Below are positions 57,268 through 64,000 of a DNA stretch of 64,000 nt, piece by piece; position 1 is the stretch's first letter; each line of letters begins with the position of its first letter. Position numbers and translations under genes: made by a program. A model generated the notes under the pieces. It had not been told where the DNA came from. It was given only the letters and a program-made list of their open reading frames with translations, and made no database searches. This DNA is from Pseudomonas sp. v388 (GTDB taxonomy: Bacteria; Pseudomonadota; Gammaproteobacteria; Pseudomonadales; Pseudomonadaceae). Location of the stretch: contig NZ_RHQN01000005.1 of the NCBI RefSeq assembly GCF_003935425.1, forward strand, positions 212,407-276,406. The letters are read 5' to 3'.

Positions 57268-57705
57268 ATGGACCCATTCATGCAGGCTGCAATCGACGAA
57301 GCGCAACGGGGTCTGGACGAAGGCGGGATTCCCATCGGCTCGGTCATCGTCCACGACGGCCGGATCATCGGACGTGGGCACAACCGTCGGGTGCAGGAAG
57401 GCAGCGCGATCAAGCACGGCGAAATGGATGCACTGGAAAATGCCGGTCGCCAGCCCGCCAGCGTCTACCGCGACTCGGTGCTCTACACCACGCTTTCACC
57501 GTGTGCCATGTGCAGCGGTGCGATTTTGTTGTACGGCATTCGGCAGGTCATCGTTGGCGAGAACCAGACGTTCATGGGTGAAGAAGCGCTGCTGCGGTCC
57601 CGTGGCGTACAGGTCGATGTGCTCGGCGACGCCACGTGCGAGCACATGATGCGCAGTTTTATCGCCAGCAAACCCGAACTGTGGAACGAAGACATCGGTG
57701 AGTGA
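57268..57705 (+). CDS. Cytosine deaminase-like nucleoside deaminase (yeast Fcy1 type)
   Basis: A 145-residue zinc deaminase. His50 and Glu52 in KHGEMDALEN and Cys79/Cys82 in SPCAMCSGAI form the catalytic zinc site. Sequence around IPIGSVIVHDGRIIGRGHNRR, the TTLSPC block and the ending ELWNEDIGE resembles the yeast cytosine deaminase Fcy1 more than bacterial CodA or tRNA deaminase TadA. It may deaminate cytosine, but related enzymes use other bases, so substrate is open. GGAGGACG precedes the ATG. Confidence 0.83.
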   Translation: MDPFMQAAIDEAQRGLDEGGIPIGSVIVHDGRIIGRGHNRRVQEGSAIKHGEMDALENAGRQPASVYRDSVLYTTLSPCAMCSGAILLYGIRQVIVGENQTFMGEEALLRSRGVQVDVLGDATCEHMMRSFIASKPELWNEDIGE

Positions 57706-57904
57706 GCCTCAAGCGGCGGCCTGAATGCAGATGCGACGTGCTTGAGTCATTCATGTGCGTGATGAGTGCCGTCGGTGCCTTTCATTCGAGTGTTTCGCCG
57801 CCGCTACTTGATAAAAAACACCGGCGCGAGGTCACCAAGGGCCGCAGGGATCGCTAGAATGAGCCGCTGAGCTCATTCCACCGGCGAGTCAAAGACAGGT
57901 CTGC

Positions 57905-59095
57905 ATGCGGCAATCCATCACCAACGACGTAGCCACCATCGGGCGAATCAGCGCGGTGCCGGCCATTTTGCAGGTCATTGTCGAGTCCACGCGGATGGGT
58001 TTCGCCGCGGTAGCGCGGGTCACCGACACCACATGGACCGCCTGCGCCGTGCTCGACACGCTGGAGTTCGGCCTCAAGCCCGGTGGCGACCTGGAACTGA
58101 CCAGCACCATCTGCCACGAAATCCGCTCGTCCCAGCAGGCGGTGGTCATCGACCATGTCGCCCTCGACCCGCGCTTCTGCGACCACCACACCCCGAAGCG
58201 TTACCGGTTCCAGAGCTATATTTCAGTGCCGGTGGTGCTCTCCGACGGCACGTTCTTCGGCACCATCTGCGCCCTGGACCCAAAGCCGGCGCGACTGATC
58301 GGCACCAGCGTCGAAGCGATGATGATGTCGTTCGCGCGGCTCCTGGCATTGCAGATCGAAGCCGAGCAGACCATGTTGCAGGTCCAGGCCGACCTGCTTG
58401 CCGAGCGCGAGATCGCCGATTGGCGCGAGCAATTCATCGCGGTGCTCGGGCATGACCTGCGCAACCCGCTGTTCGCCATCAATGCCAGCGCCGAGCTGCT
58501 GCTGCGCAGGTCGCTGGACGACAAGTCCAGGGGCATCGTCCAGCACATCCTCACCTCGGGGACGCGGGCGACCCAACTGGTGGACGATGTGCTGGATTTT
58601 GCCCGTGGTCGCCTCGGAAGCGGCATTCCCTTGAGCCTGCACGATTGCGACGGTCTGGAAGCGACTCTCGAACATGTGATCTCCGAAGTGCAGCGCGTGC
58701 ATCCGCACCGGCGTATCGAGTCGAGTATCGACACCTTGATGCGCATCCGCTGCGATCACGAACGCATCGCGCAGCTGCTGTCCAACCTGGTGTCCAATGC
58801 CATCACCCACGGCGACACCGAAGGTTCGGTGCAGGTCTGGGCAGGCGTGGGCGGCGACCGGTTCCTGATCAGCGTCACCAATCAGGGCGCGGCAATTCCT
58901 CCGGACGTTCTGGCCCGCCTGTTCATGCCGTACTCACGGCCGGTTACCGATGAGCCGCAGTCTGGACTGGGGCTGGGCCTGTACATTGCCAGCCAGATCG
59001 CAATCGCTCACAAAGGGCGCATCGACGTGATCTCGACCCGTGAACAGGGCACCACGTTCATCTTCAGCATGCCGTTCACCTCCACTACCGCCTAG
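57905..59095 (+). CDS. Orphan GAF-domain sensor histidine kinase
   Basis: A 396-residue cytosolic kinase. Residues ~15-155 form a GAF domain (SYISVPVVLSDGTFFGTICALD). The HisKA dimer helix follows with phospho-acceptor His183 in VLGHDLRNPL. The ATPase has N box NLVSNAITHG near 305, and G boxes in GLGLGLYIASQI near 360. No membrane segment and no response regulator gene are adjacent, so it is an orphan that may be phosphorylated or sensed through another pathway. A 199-bp region precedes it. Confidence 0.87.
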   Translation: MRQSITNDVATIGRISAVPAILQVIVESTRMGFAAVARVTDTTWTACAVLDTLEFGLKPGGDLELTSTICHEIRSSQQAVVIDHVALDPRFCDHHTPKRYRFQSYISVPVVLSDGTFFGTICALDPKPARLIGTSVEAMMMSFARLLALQIEAEQTMLQVQADLLAEREIADWREQFIAVLGHDLRNPLFAINASAELLLRRSLDDKSRGIVQHILTSGTRATQLVDDVLDFARGRLGSGIPLSLHDCDGLEATLEHVISEVQRVHPHRRIESSIDTLMRIRCDHERIAQLLSNLVSNAITHGDTEGSVQVWAGVGGDRFLISVTNQGAAIPPDVLARLFMPYSRPVTDEPQSGLGLGLYIASQIAIAHKGRIDVISTREQGTTFIFSMPFTSTTA

Positions 59096-59320
59096 ACGCC
59101 GGCCGGCTGGCGACGCCTTCTCACCAGTCCCGACCCTGTCGCGCGTTCACTGGCCCGCGTAGGGAAGCGGGGTGGCGCTGGGTAGCGTAATGACCTGCTG
59201 ACCATCCTTGTTACAAGATCATCGGCCACTTGACTTGCTCATCTCCGGCGCTGGGTCGAACCTGAGGACGCAATTGCCATCAAAGGCGTGAGTCTTCACC
59301 GTTCCCCTGGAAGGTATGTG

Positions 59321-59641
59321 ATGAACAGTCTGGTACACACAGTCGCACTAGCGTTATGCGTCGCGGTTGGCGGCATCACCGCCGCGCAGGCGCAGGAGTT
59401 GCCGAACGGCAGGTCCGGCAGCGGCGCGAACAACAATCCGTACAACAGCCCGATCCACCGCGCCAACCCCAACAGCCGGCAGGGCACGCAGCCCGCCACG
59501 CCGCCGGGCCGCACCCCGGTTGCCCCGCCGACCGTGCGTCCACCCACTCTGGAAAATGGCGGCATCGGCAATGGCTACCCGACTCGTCAGACACCACGCC
59601 CCACGGCTAACGAAATTACCCCGGCACCCCGTACGAACTAG
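59321..59641 (+). CDS. Small secreted Pro/Asn-rich protein
   Basis: A 106-residue protein. GGAAGGT precedes the ATG at 59321, preferred to 59288. A signal peptide (ALALCVAVGGITAAQAQ) is followed by a disordered Pro/Thr/Asn-rich sequence (TPPGRTPVAPPTVRPP). It is probably periplasmic or secreted. No family is recognised. It precedes the PQQ sugar dehydrogenase gene by 74 bp on the same strand. Confidence 0.65.
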   Translation: MNSLVHTVALALCVAVGGITAAQAQELPNGRSGSGANNNPYNSPIHRANPNSRQGTQPATPPGRTPVAPPTVRPPTLENGGIGNGYPTRQTPRPTANEITPAPRTN

Positions 59642-59715
59642 CCGGCCCCCAGCGCCGCGTCAAACGATCAGGCCCGCTGCGTCGGGCCATCATCCATCTG
59701 CATAAGGAATCGCTC

Positions 59716-60879
59716 ATGTTTAGAAAGACCCTGATCGCGACACTCTGTGCCACTGCTGCCTTCAGCCTGTCATTCACGGCAGGTGCCGCCACCGAGCGCT
59801 ACAAGTCCGAACTGGGTTCGGTCAGTGTCACCCCGGTGGCCGAAGGGCTCGATCACCCTTGGGCGCTGGCCTTTCTGCCGGATAAAAAGGGGATTCTGGT
59901 GACCGAGCGCTCGGGTGATCTGCGCCTGGTCTCGGCGGACGGCAAGCTGTCGGGGCCGATCTCCGGCGTGCCGCAGGTGTGGGCGAAGGGGCAGGGCGGT
60001 TTGCTGGACATTGTGCTGTCGCCTGATTTCGCCAAGGACCGCATGATTTACCTGACCTACTCCGAAGGCAGCGGCAAGACCGCCGCCGAAGGTGAGACCG
60101 CAGGCACTGCAGCCGGTCGCGGCAGGCTGTCGGCCGACATGACCCGCCTGGAAGATTTCACCGTGATCTTCCGCCAGCAGCCCAAGCTCTCGGTGGGTAA
60201 CCACTTCGGTTCGCGGATGGTCTTCGACCGCGACGGATATCTGTTCATCGCGCTGGGTGAAAACAACAATCGCCCGACCGCGCAGGATCTGGACAAACTC
60301 CAGGGCAAAATCGTGCGGATCTTTCCGGACGGCGGCGTTCCGAAAGACAATCCCTTCGTCGGCCGGGACAACGTGCGGCCGGAGATCTGGTCCTACGGGC
60401 ATCGCAACCAGCAAGGGGCCGCGCTCAACCCTTGGTCGGGTACGCTGTGGACCAACGAGCATGGCGCCAAGGGTGGCGATGAAGTCAATATCATCGAACG
60501 CGCCCAGAACTATGGCTGGCCGATTGCAACGCATGGCATCAACTATTCCGGGCAACCTATTCCCGAAGCCAAGGGCAAGTTTGTCGACGGCACCAAACCG
60601 CCTTTCCATGTATGGGAAAAGTCACCGGGCATCAGCGGCATGACGTTTTATGACGATGGGCGTTTCAAGGCATGGGATCACAACTTGTTCATTGGCGCGC
60701 TGGCCACCGAAGAGCTGATTCGCTTGCAGTTCGAAGGGGACAGGATCATTCATGAAGAACGCCTGTTGGGGGACATGAAACAGCGGATTCGCGATGTACG
60801 ACAGGGACCGGATGGTTATTTGTATCTTCTGACCGATACCGAAAACGGCCAACTCCTGAAAGTTGGCCTGGATCAGTAA
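59716..60879 (+). CDS. PQQ-dependent aldose sugar dehydrogenase
   Basis: A 387-residue periplasmic enzyme with signal peptide ending near TAGAA. The six-bladed propeller motifs of the soluble glucose/aldose dehydrogenase (Asd/YliI) family are present: HPWALAFLPDKKGILVTERSG near residue 46, GNHFGSRMVFDRDGYLFIALGE near 162 and YGHRNQQGAALNPWSG near 230. It oxidises aldose sugars with PQQ. Its electron acceptor is not visible here. A perfect palindrome separates it from the convergent PepSY gene. Confidence 0.9.
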   Translation: MFRKTLIATLCATAAFSLSFTAGAATERYKSELGSVSVTPVAEGLDHPWALAFLPDKKGILVTERSGDLRLVSADGKLSGPISGVPQVWAKGQGGLLDIVLSPDFAKDRMIYLTYSEGSGKTAAEGETAGTAAGRGRLSADMTRLEDFTVIFRQQPKLSVGNHFGSRMVFDRDGYLFIALGENNNRPTAQDLDKLQGKIVRIFPDGGVPKDNPFVGRDNVRPEIWSYGHRNQQGAALNPWSGTLWTNEHGAKGGDEVNIIERAQNYGWPIATHGINYSGQPIPEAKGKFVDGTKPPFHVWEKSPGISGMTFYDDGRFKAWDHNLFIGALATEELIRLQFEGDRIIHEERLLGDMKQRIRDVRQGPDGYLYLLTDTENGQLLKVGLDQ

Positions 60880-60886
60880 CCGCGAC

Positions 60887-60912
60887 GCCTGCCGAGCGGC
60901 CGCTCGGCAGGC
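60887..60912. terminator. 26-bp perfect palindrome
   Basis: GCCTGCCGAGCGG and CCGCTCGGCAGGC abut with no loop and contain GCGGCCGC. Position between convergent PQQ dehydrogenase and PepSY genes suggests a shared terminator, though there is no T run. Confidence 0.6.
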
Positions 60913-60918
60913 CCGGGA

Positions 60919-61224
60919 TCAACGATCTTCGGCGTCGCGCAGCACTTCGCCGGTCTTGGCGTCGACTTCGAAATCCCACTCGACGTTCTTGCTGTCTTTC
61001 AATTCGATCTGATAGACATAACGGCCGGCGTGTTTTTCAAGTTCGGTATCGGTGATCTGGAAACCCGGGTGTTTGGCCAGTGCCTGTTTGTTGAACTGTT
61101 CGAAGTCGCCGACGGTGCCGGCTTTCTGCAAGCGCACCACTTCGTCGGGGCCGATATCGGCGTGGGCAACACCGGCGGCGGCAGTCAGGGCAATGGCAGC
61201 GAAGAAAGTAGAAGCAAGTTTCAT
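60919..61224 (-). CDS. PepSY-domain periplasmic protein
   Basis: A 101-residue exported protein. The ATG at 61224 starts a signal peptide (MKLASTFFAAIALTAAAGVAHA). The mature part ends in YVYQIELKDSKNVEWDFEVDAKTGEVLRDAEDR, the PepSY domain that often binds metals or inhibits peptidases. The ~100 bp upstream contains a perfect PmrA/QseB-type direct repeat and a -10-like TATTAA, so a two-component regulator likely controls it. It is divergent from the TonB receptor gene. Confidence 0.88.
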   Translation of the reverse strand: MKLASTFFAAIALTAAAGVAHADIGPDEVVRLQKAGTVGDFEQFNKQALAKHPGFQITDTELEKHAGRYVYQIELKDSKNVEWDFEVDAKTGEVLRDAEDR

Positions 61225-61302
61225 GGTGTATTCCTTCTCACGGGTTTGTTGTAAATGGATAACCCGGTGGGCGATTCGTTCCACCGTTTTGTTGAAGCCA
61301 GA

Positions 61303-61332
61303 TTAATACTGCTTACTTAATTCAGGCTTAAT
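61303..61332 (-). promoter_or_regulatory. PmrA/QseB-type box and promoter of the PepSY gene
   Basis: On the plus strand CTTAAT-N5-CTTAAT at 61316-61332 is a perfect direct repeat of the PmrA-box type. On the minus strand it overlaps a -35 position, with TATTAA at 61308-61303 as -10, 18 bp from the first half-site. It lies about 90 bp upstream of the PepSY start. Regulator identity is inferred. Confidence 0.5.
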
Positions 61333-61523
61333 GTTCGAAAGGTCTTTGAGTTGTGGTAATCGGACACTTGCTGGCGAAAGCGGCCTCGTTGAAGTCGCTG
61401 CCGGCAAATTTGCCCGACACCTCGCTGTTCAGGAACGAGCCTGCAAAGGTTGTAAAAAACCTTCGGTGGACGTAAAAGGTGGCCCCGCTTGCCCGGCCCC
61501 GTTCCTCTCTGGAGTGCAATTCA

Positions 61524-63698
61524 ATGACCAAGCCACACCGACCTGCTGCGCGCCTGTCCTGGTGCCTGTTGCCGCTGGGCATGGTGGCCGTTGCGCCGTT
61601 GCTGGCCGCCGAGCCGGTGAACCTGGAGGCGGTGAACGTTTCGGGCGTGGCCGGGCAGGACCCGACGCCGGATTACCAGGCGACACGCGCTTGGGTCGGC
61701 GGCTTCAACGAGGCGGCGCTGCTCGACACGCCGGCCTCGGTATCAGTGTTCACCGAAGCATTGTTAAAGGACCGTCAGGCCAGACTGCTCAGCGAAGTGT
61801 TGCGCAACGACGCCTCGGTGGGCGATGCCTACGCACCGGTGGGTTATTACGAGAACTTCGTGGTCCGCGGTTTTTCCTTGAACGCGGCCAACAGCTACCG
61901 CATCAATGGCCGCACCATTACCGGCGAGCAGAACGTGGCGCTGGAAAACAAGCAACAGGTCGAATTGCTCAAAGGGCTTTCCGGCCTGCAGAGCGGAGCG
62001 TCGGCACCGGGCGGGCTGATCAACTACCAGACCAAGCGGGCGGCGGAGGTCAGGTCGGTGACTGTTTCCACCAACGAACACGGCGAGCGCTATCTGGCGA
62101 CCGACGTCGGCGGCTGGTTCGGCAGCGAGCGGCAATTCGGGTTGCGGGTCAACCTGGCACATGAAGACATTCGCTCCTACGTCGAGCACGCCGACGGCCA
62201 GCGGGATTTCGCTTCCCTGGCCTTCGACTGGAACATCAGCGACCGCGCGCTATTGCAGCTGGATGTCGAATATCAGACCAAGGAACAGCGCTCGGTGCCG
62301 GGCTACCAGTTGCTGGGCGGCACGACGCTGCCCCATGACGCTTCACCGCGCAAGTTGCTGGGCCACCAGAGCTGGTCCAACCCGGTAGGAATCGACTCGC
62401 TGAACATGAACGGGCGTTTCGAATATCGCTTCACTGATGTATGGAAAGGCAGCCTCAGCGCCTCGCGCAGCCGAGTGGTGATCGACGATTACAGCGCGTT
62501 TGCCTGGGGCTGCTACGGATCGGCCAGTTGCGCCAGCGAAGCGGTGCCCAACCACTTCAGTCCTGAAGGCGGCTACGACATCTACGATTTCCGCAGCCCC
62601 GACGACACTCGCCGCAACGACGAAGTCGAAGCGGCCATGACCGGCCAGTTCAGCACCGGCTCGCTGGAACATGAACTGACCTTCGGCACCAACGCGTTCC
62701 GCCGCACCGTGGATACGCGCGGCACGTTCAACGAGTTCGTCGGCTCGGGCAATATCAACGAGACACCCGAGGCGGTCGCGCCGTCCGACCTGCCTTTGCC
62801 GCACACCGAACGGCGTCTCGACAGCCGCCAGTACGGGCTGTTTTTCACCGACCGCATCAGCTTCAACGAGCATTGGCAGACCGTCCTGGGCGGGCGTCAG
62901 GTACGGCTCGATGAACAGGCCTATGCCGAAGACGGCAGTGACGCGCGGCATACCCAGCGTTCGCTGTTCCTGCCCCAGGCGGCCTTGATCTACAAACCGC
63001 TGGACAACCTGTCGCTGTACACCAGCTACAGCAAAGGGCTGTCACTGGGCGGAACGGCGGCGTGGTTCACCAGCAACGCCAGTGAAATTCTGGCCCCGAC
63101 CGTGTCGCGCCAGCTGGAAGTGGGCGCCAAGTACGATTGGCGGCGGATGAGCTTTACTGCTGCGCTGTTCCAGGCGCGCCAGGCGTATCAGTATTCCCAG
63201 CCTCAGGACGACGGTACCTTCACTTACGTGCAGCAGGGCCAGCAGAAAAACACCGGGCTGGAGCTGGGCGCCAATGGCTGGATTACCGACCGGCTGCAAG
63301 TGTCCGCCAGCGTGGCGGCGATCCGGTCCCGGGTCGAAGACAGCGGCACGGCGGCGTATGACGATCATCAGGCGCTGAACGTGCCGCGTTATCGCGGGAG
63401 TGTTCAGGCCGACTACAGCCTGCCGATTCAAGGTCTGGCATTGCTCGGCGGCGTGCAGTACAGCGCCAGCAAATACGCCGACCGGGCCGGTGAGGTGGAG
63501 GTCAACGACTACGCGCTGTTCAACATCGGCAGCCGCTACACCACCCGCATCGGCGATTACGACACCGTCCTGCGACTGACCGTCGACAACCTGTTCGACA
63601 AACGCTACTGGCGTGATGCCGGTGAATACCTGGGCGACGACTATCTGTTCCCGGGTGCGCCGCGTACCGCAAGGCTTTCAGCCTCGGTCAGCTTTTAA
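61524..63698 (+). CDS. TonB-dependent outer-membrane receptor, siderophore type
   Basis: A 724-residue receptor. The ATG at 61524 follows GGAG and opens a signal peptide cleaved near LLAAEP; a start at 61479 gives no signal. The plug domain (VNLEAVNVSG, then DTPASVSVFTEALLKDRQARLLSEVLRNDASVG) begins directly after the signal, so there is no N-terminal signalling domain for a sigma/anti-sigma pair. The barrel ends in ...LSASVSF (terminal Phe). The motif GLSGLQSGASAPGGLINY is typical of TonB siderophore receptors. The ligand is unknown, and no Fur box is seen upstream. REP-containing tandem repeats begin inside its last codons. Confidence 0.9.
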   Translation: MTKPHRPAARLSWCLLPLGMVAVAPLLAAEPVNLEAVNVSGVAGQDPTPDYQATRAWVGGFNEAALLDTPASVSVFTEALLKDRQARLLSEVLRNDASVGDAYAPVGYYENFVVRGFSLNAANSYRINGRTITGEQNVALENKQQVELLKGLSGLQSGASAPGGLINYQTKRAAEVRSVTVSTNEHGERYLATDVGGWFGSERQFGLRVNLAHEDIRSYVEHADGQRDFASLAFDWNISDRALLQLDVEYQTKEQRSVPGYQLLGGTTLPHDASPRKLLGHQSWSNPVGIDSLNMNGRFEYRFTDVWKGSLSASRSRVVIDDYSAFAWGCYGSASCASEAVPNHFSPEGGYDIYDFRSPDDTRRNDEVEAAMTGQFSTGSLEHELTFGTNAFRRTVDTRGTFNEFVGSGNINETPEAVAPSDLPLPHTERRLDSRQYGLFFTDRISFNEHWQTVLGGRQVRLDEQAYAEDGSDARHTQRSLFLPQAALIYKPLDNLSLYTSYSKGLSLGGTAAWFTSNASEILAPTVSRQLEVGAKYDWRRMSFTAALFQARQAYQYSQPQDDGTFTYVQQGQQKNTGLELGANGWITDRLQVSASVAAIRSRVEDSGTAAYDDHQALNVPRYRGSVQADYSLPIQGLALLGGVQYSASKYADRAGEVEVNDYALFNIGSRYTTRIGDYDTVLRLTVDNLFDKRYWRDAGEYLGDDYLFPGAPRTARLSASVSF

Positions 63699-64000
63699 CG
63701 CTGCAGGAGCGACCTTGGTCGCGAAGGCGTCATTCCTGGCGATACCTCCGCTGCGGCATTACCGGCCCCTTCGCGAGCAAGCTCGCTCCTACAGATGCCG
63801 CGGACCGTCAGCTTTTAACGCTGCAGGAGCGACCTTGGGCGCGGACGCGTCATTCCTGGCGATACCGGCGCTGCGGCGGCACCGGCCCCTTCGCGAGCAA
63901 GCTCGCTCCTACAGATGCCGCGGACCGTCAGCTTTTAACGCTGCAGGAGCGACCTTGGGCGCGGACGCGTCATTCCTGGCGATACCGGCGCTGCGGCGGT
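63687..64000. repeat. Tandem repeat, 120-bp unit with REP doublet and gene tail
   Basis: Units run 63687-63806, 63807-63926 and 63927 to the window end (74 bp seen). Each begins with GTCAGCTTTTAA, the last three codons and stop of the TonB receptor, and carries an inverted REP pair (GGAGCGACC and TCGCGAGCAAGCTCGCTCC). Units 2 and 3 match at 73 of 74 visible bases, while unit 1 differs at about ten positions. The array continues past the window, so its copy number is unknown. Confidence 0.92.

Noticed and set aside
61285-61523. Fur box before the TonB receptor
   Set aside because: No GATAAT-type inverted repeat is visible; the AT-rich patch is better explained by the CTTAAT direct repeat for the PepSY gene.
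63687-64000. CRISPR-like array
   Set aside because: The repeated unit is 120 bp in direct tandem with no spacers, and it contains REP arms and a gene tail.

Overview
The window is chromosomal DNA of a Pseudomonas, most likely from the P. fluorescens/koreensis/mandelii side of the genus. The evidence is high GC, typical Pseudomonas gene content (a bra/liv operon with a 421-residue LivM, tandem fadD genes, rapA, hrpA, DUF6279, DUF2288 and TorF-type porin genes), and many gene-flanking REP palindromes built around 'GCGAGCTTGCTCGC' and 'GCCAGCAAGCTGGC' cores. I see no prophage, integrase, transposase, CRISPR array, tRNA or rRNA. It reads as core genome with a few variable spots.

Layout. 1-7.7 kb: the tail of a serine hydrolase, an OmpA-type lipoprotein, pdxH, a SlyB-type lipoprotein, nhaA, a COG2509 flavoprotein, a small lipoprotein and an SDR-like protein facing a LysR regulator. 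8.8-13.8 kb: a complete branched-chain amino acid ABC transporter (livK-livHMGF, called braCDEFG in P. aeruginosa). 14-18.5 kb: a DUF2288 protein, an MHYT-GGDEF-EAL c-di-GMP protein and an MFS carrier. 18.6-33.8 kb: rapA, two small conserved genes, a locus I read as the sRNA gene phrS with its embedded 36-residue membrane peptide, then a fatty-acid cluster (MaoC hydratase, lipase-like hydrolase, fadD2, fadD1), hrpA and a FabH-like synthase. From memory, this order resembles the PA3286-PA3311 region of P. aeruginosa. 34-49.6 kb: a porin, a COG3146 protein, an ABC exporter, a cyclophilin, an alpha/beta hydrolase with a LysR regulator, an azoreductase, an EamA carrier, a glycine-rich secreted protein, a 3'-truncated YbdG-type channel, a DEAD helicase and several envelope proteins. 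49.7-61.3 kb: a CvfB-like protein, a FrnE-type DsbA protein, CsbD, a BrkB-family protein, a second peptide deformylase, acetyltransferases, a glycine-betaine-type binding protein, a cytosine-deaminase-like enzyme, an orphan GAF histidine kinase, a PQQ sugar dehydrogenase and a PepSY protein. 61.5-64 kb: a TonB-dependent receptor followed by a 120-bp tandem repeat that runs off the window.

How genes work together. The livK-livHMGF genes form one import system. The 22.7-28.1 kb genes fit uptake and activation of exogenous fatty acids, and the FabH-like enzyme at 32.7 kb could feed beta-oxidation intermediates back into synthesis. The most informative locus is 22.3-22.6 kb. An ANR-like box lies 41.5 bp from a predicted start site, a transcript of about 207 nt ends at a strong terminator, and a 36-codon ORF in it encodes a one-helix peptide resembling CcoM of cbb3 oxidase. 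This looks like a dual-function RNA. Other notable points are a channel gene whose 3' end has been replaced by REP sequence, a perfect PmrA/QseB-type direct repeat upstream of the PepSY gene, and an OmpA lipoprotein with three Trp-rich repeats and a histone-H1-like tail.
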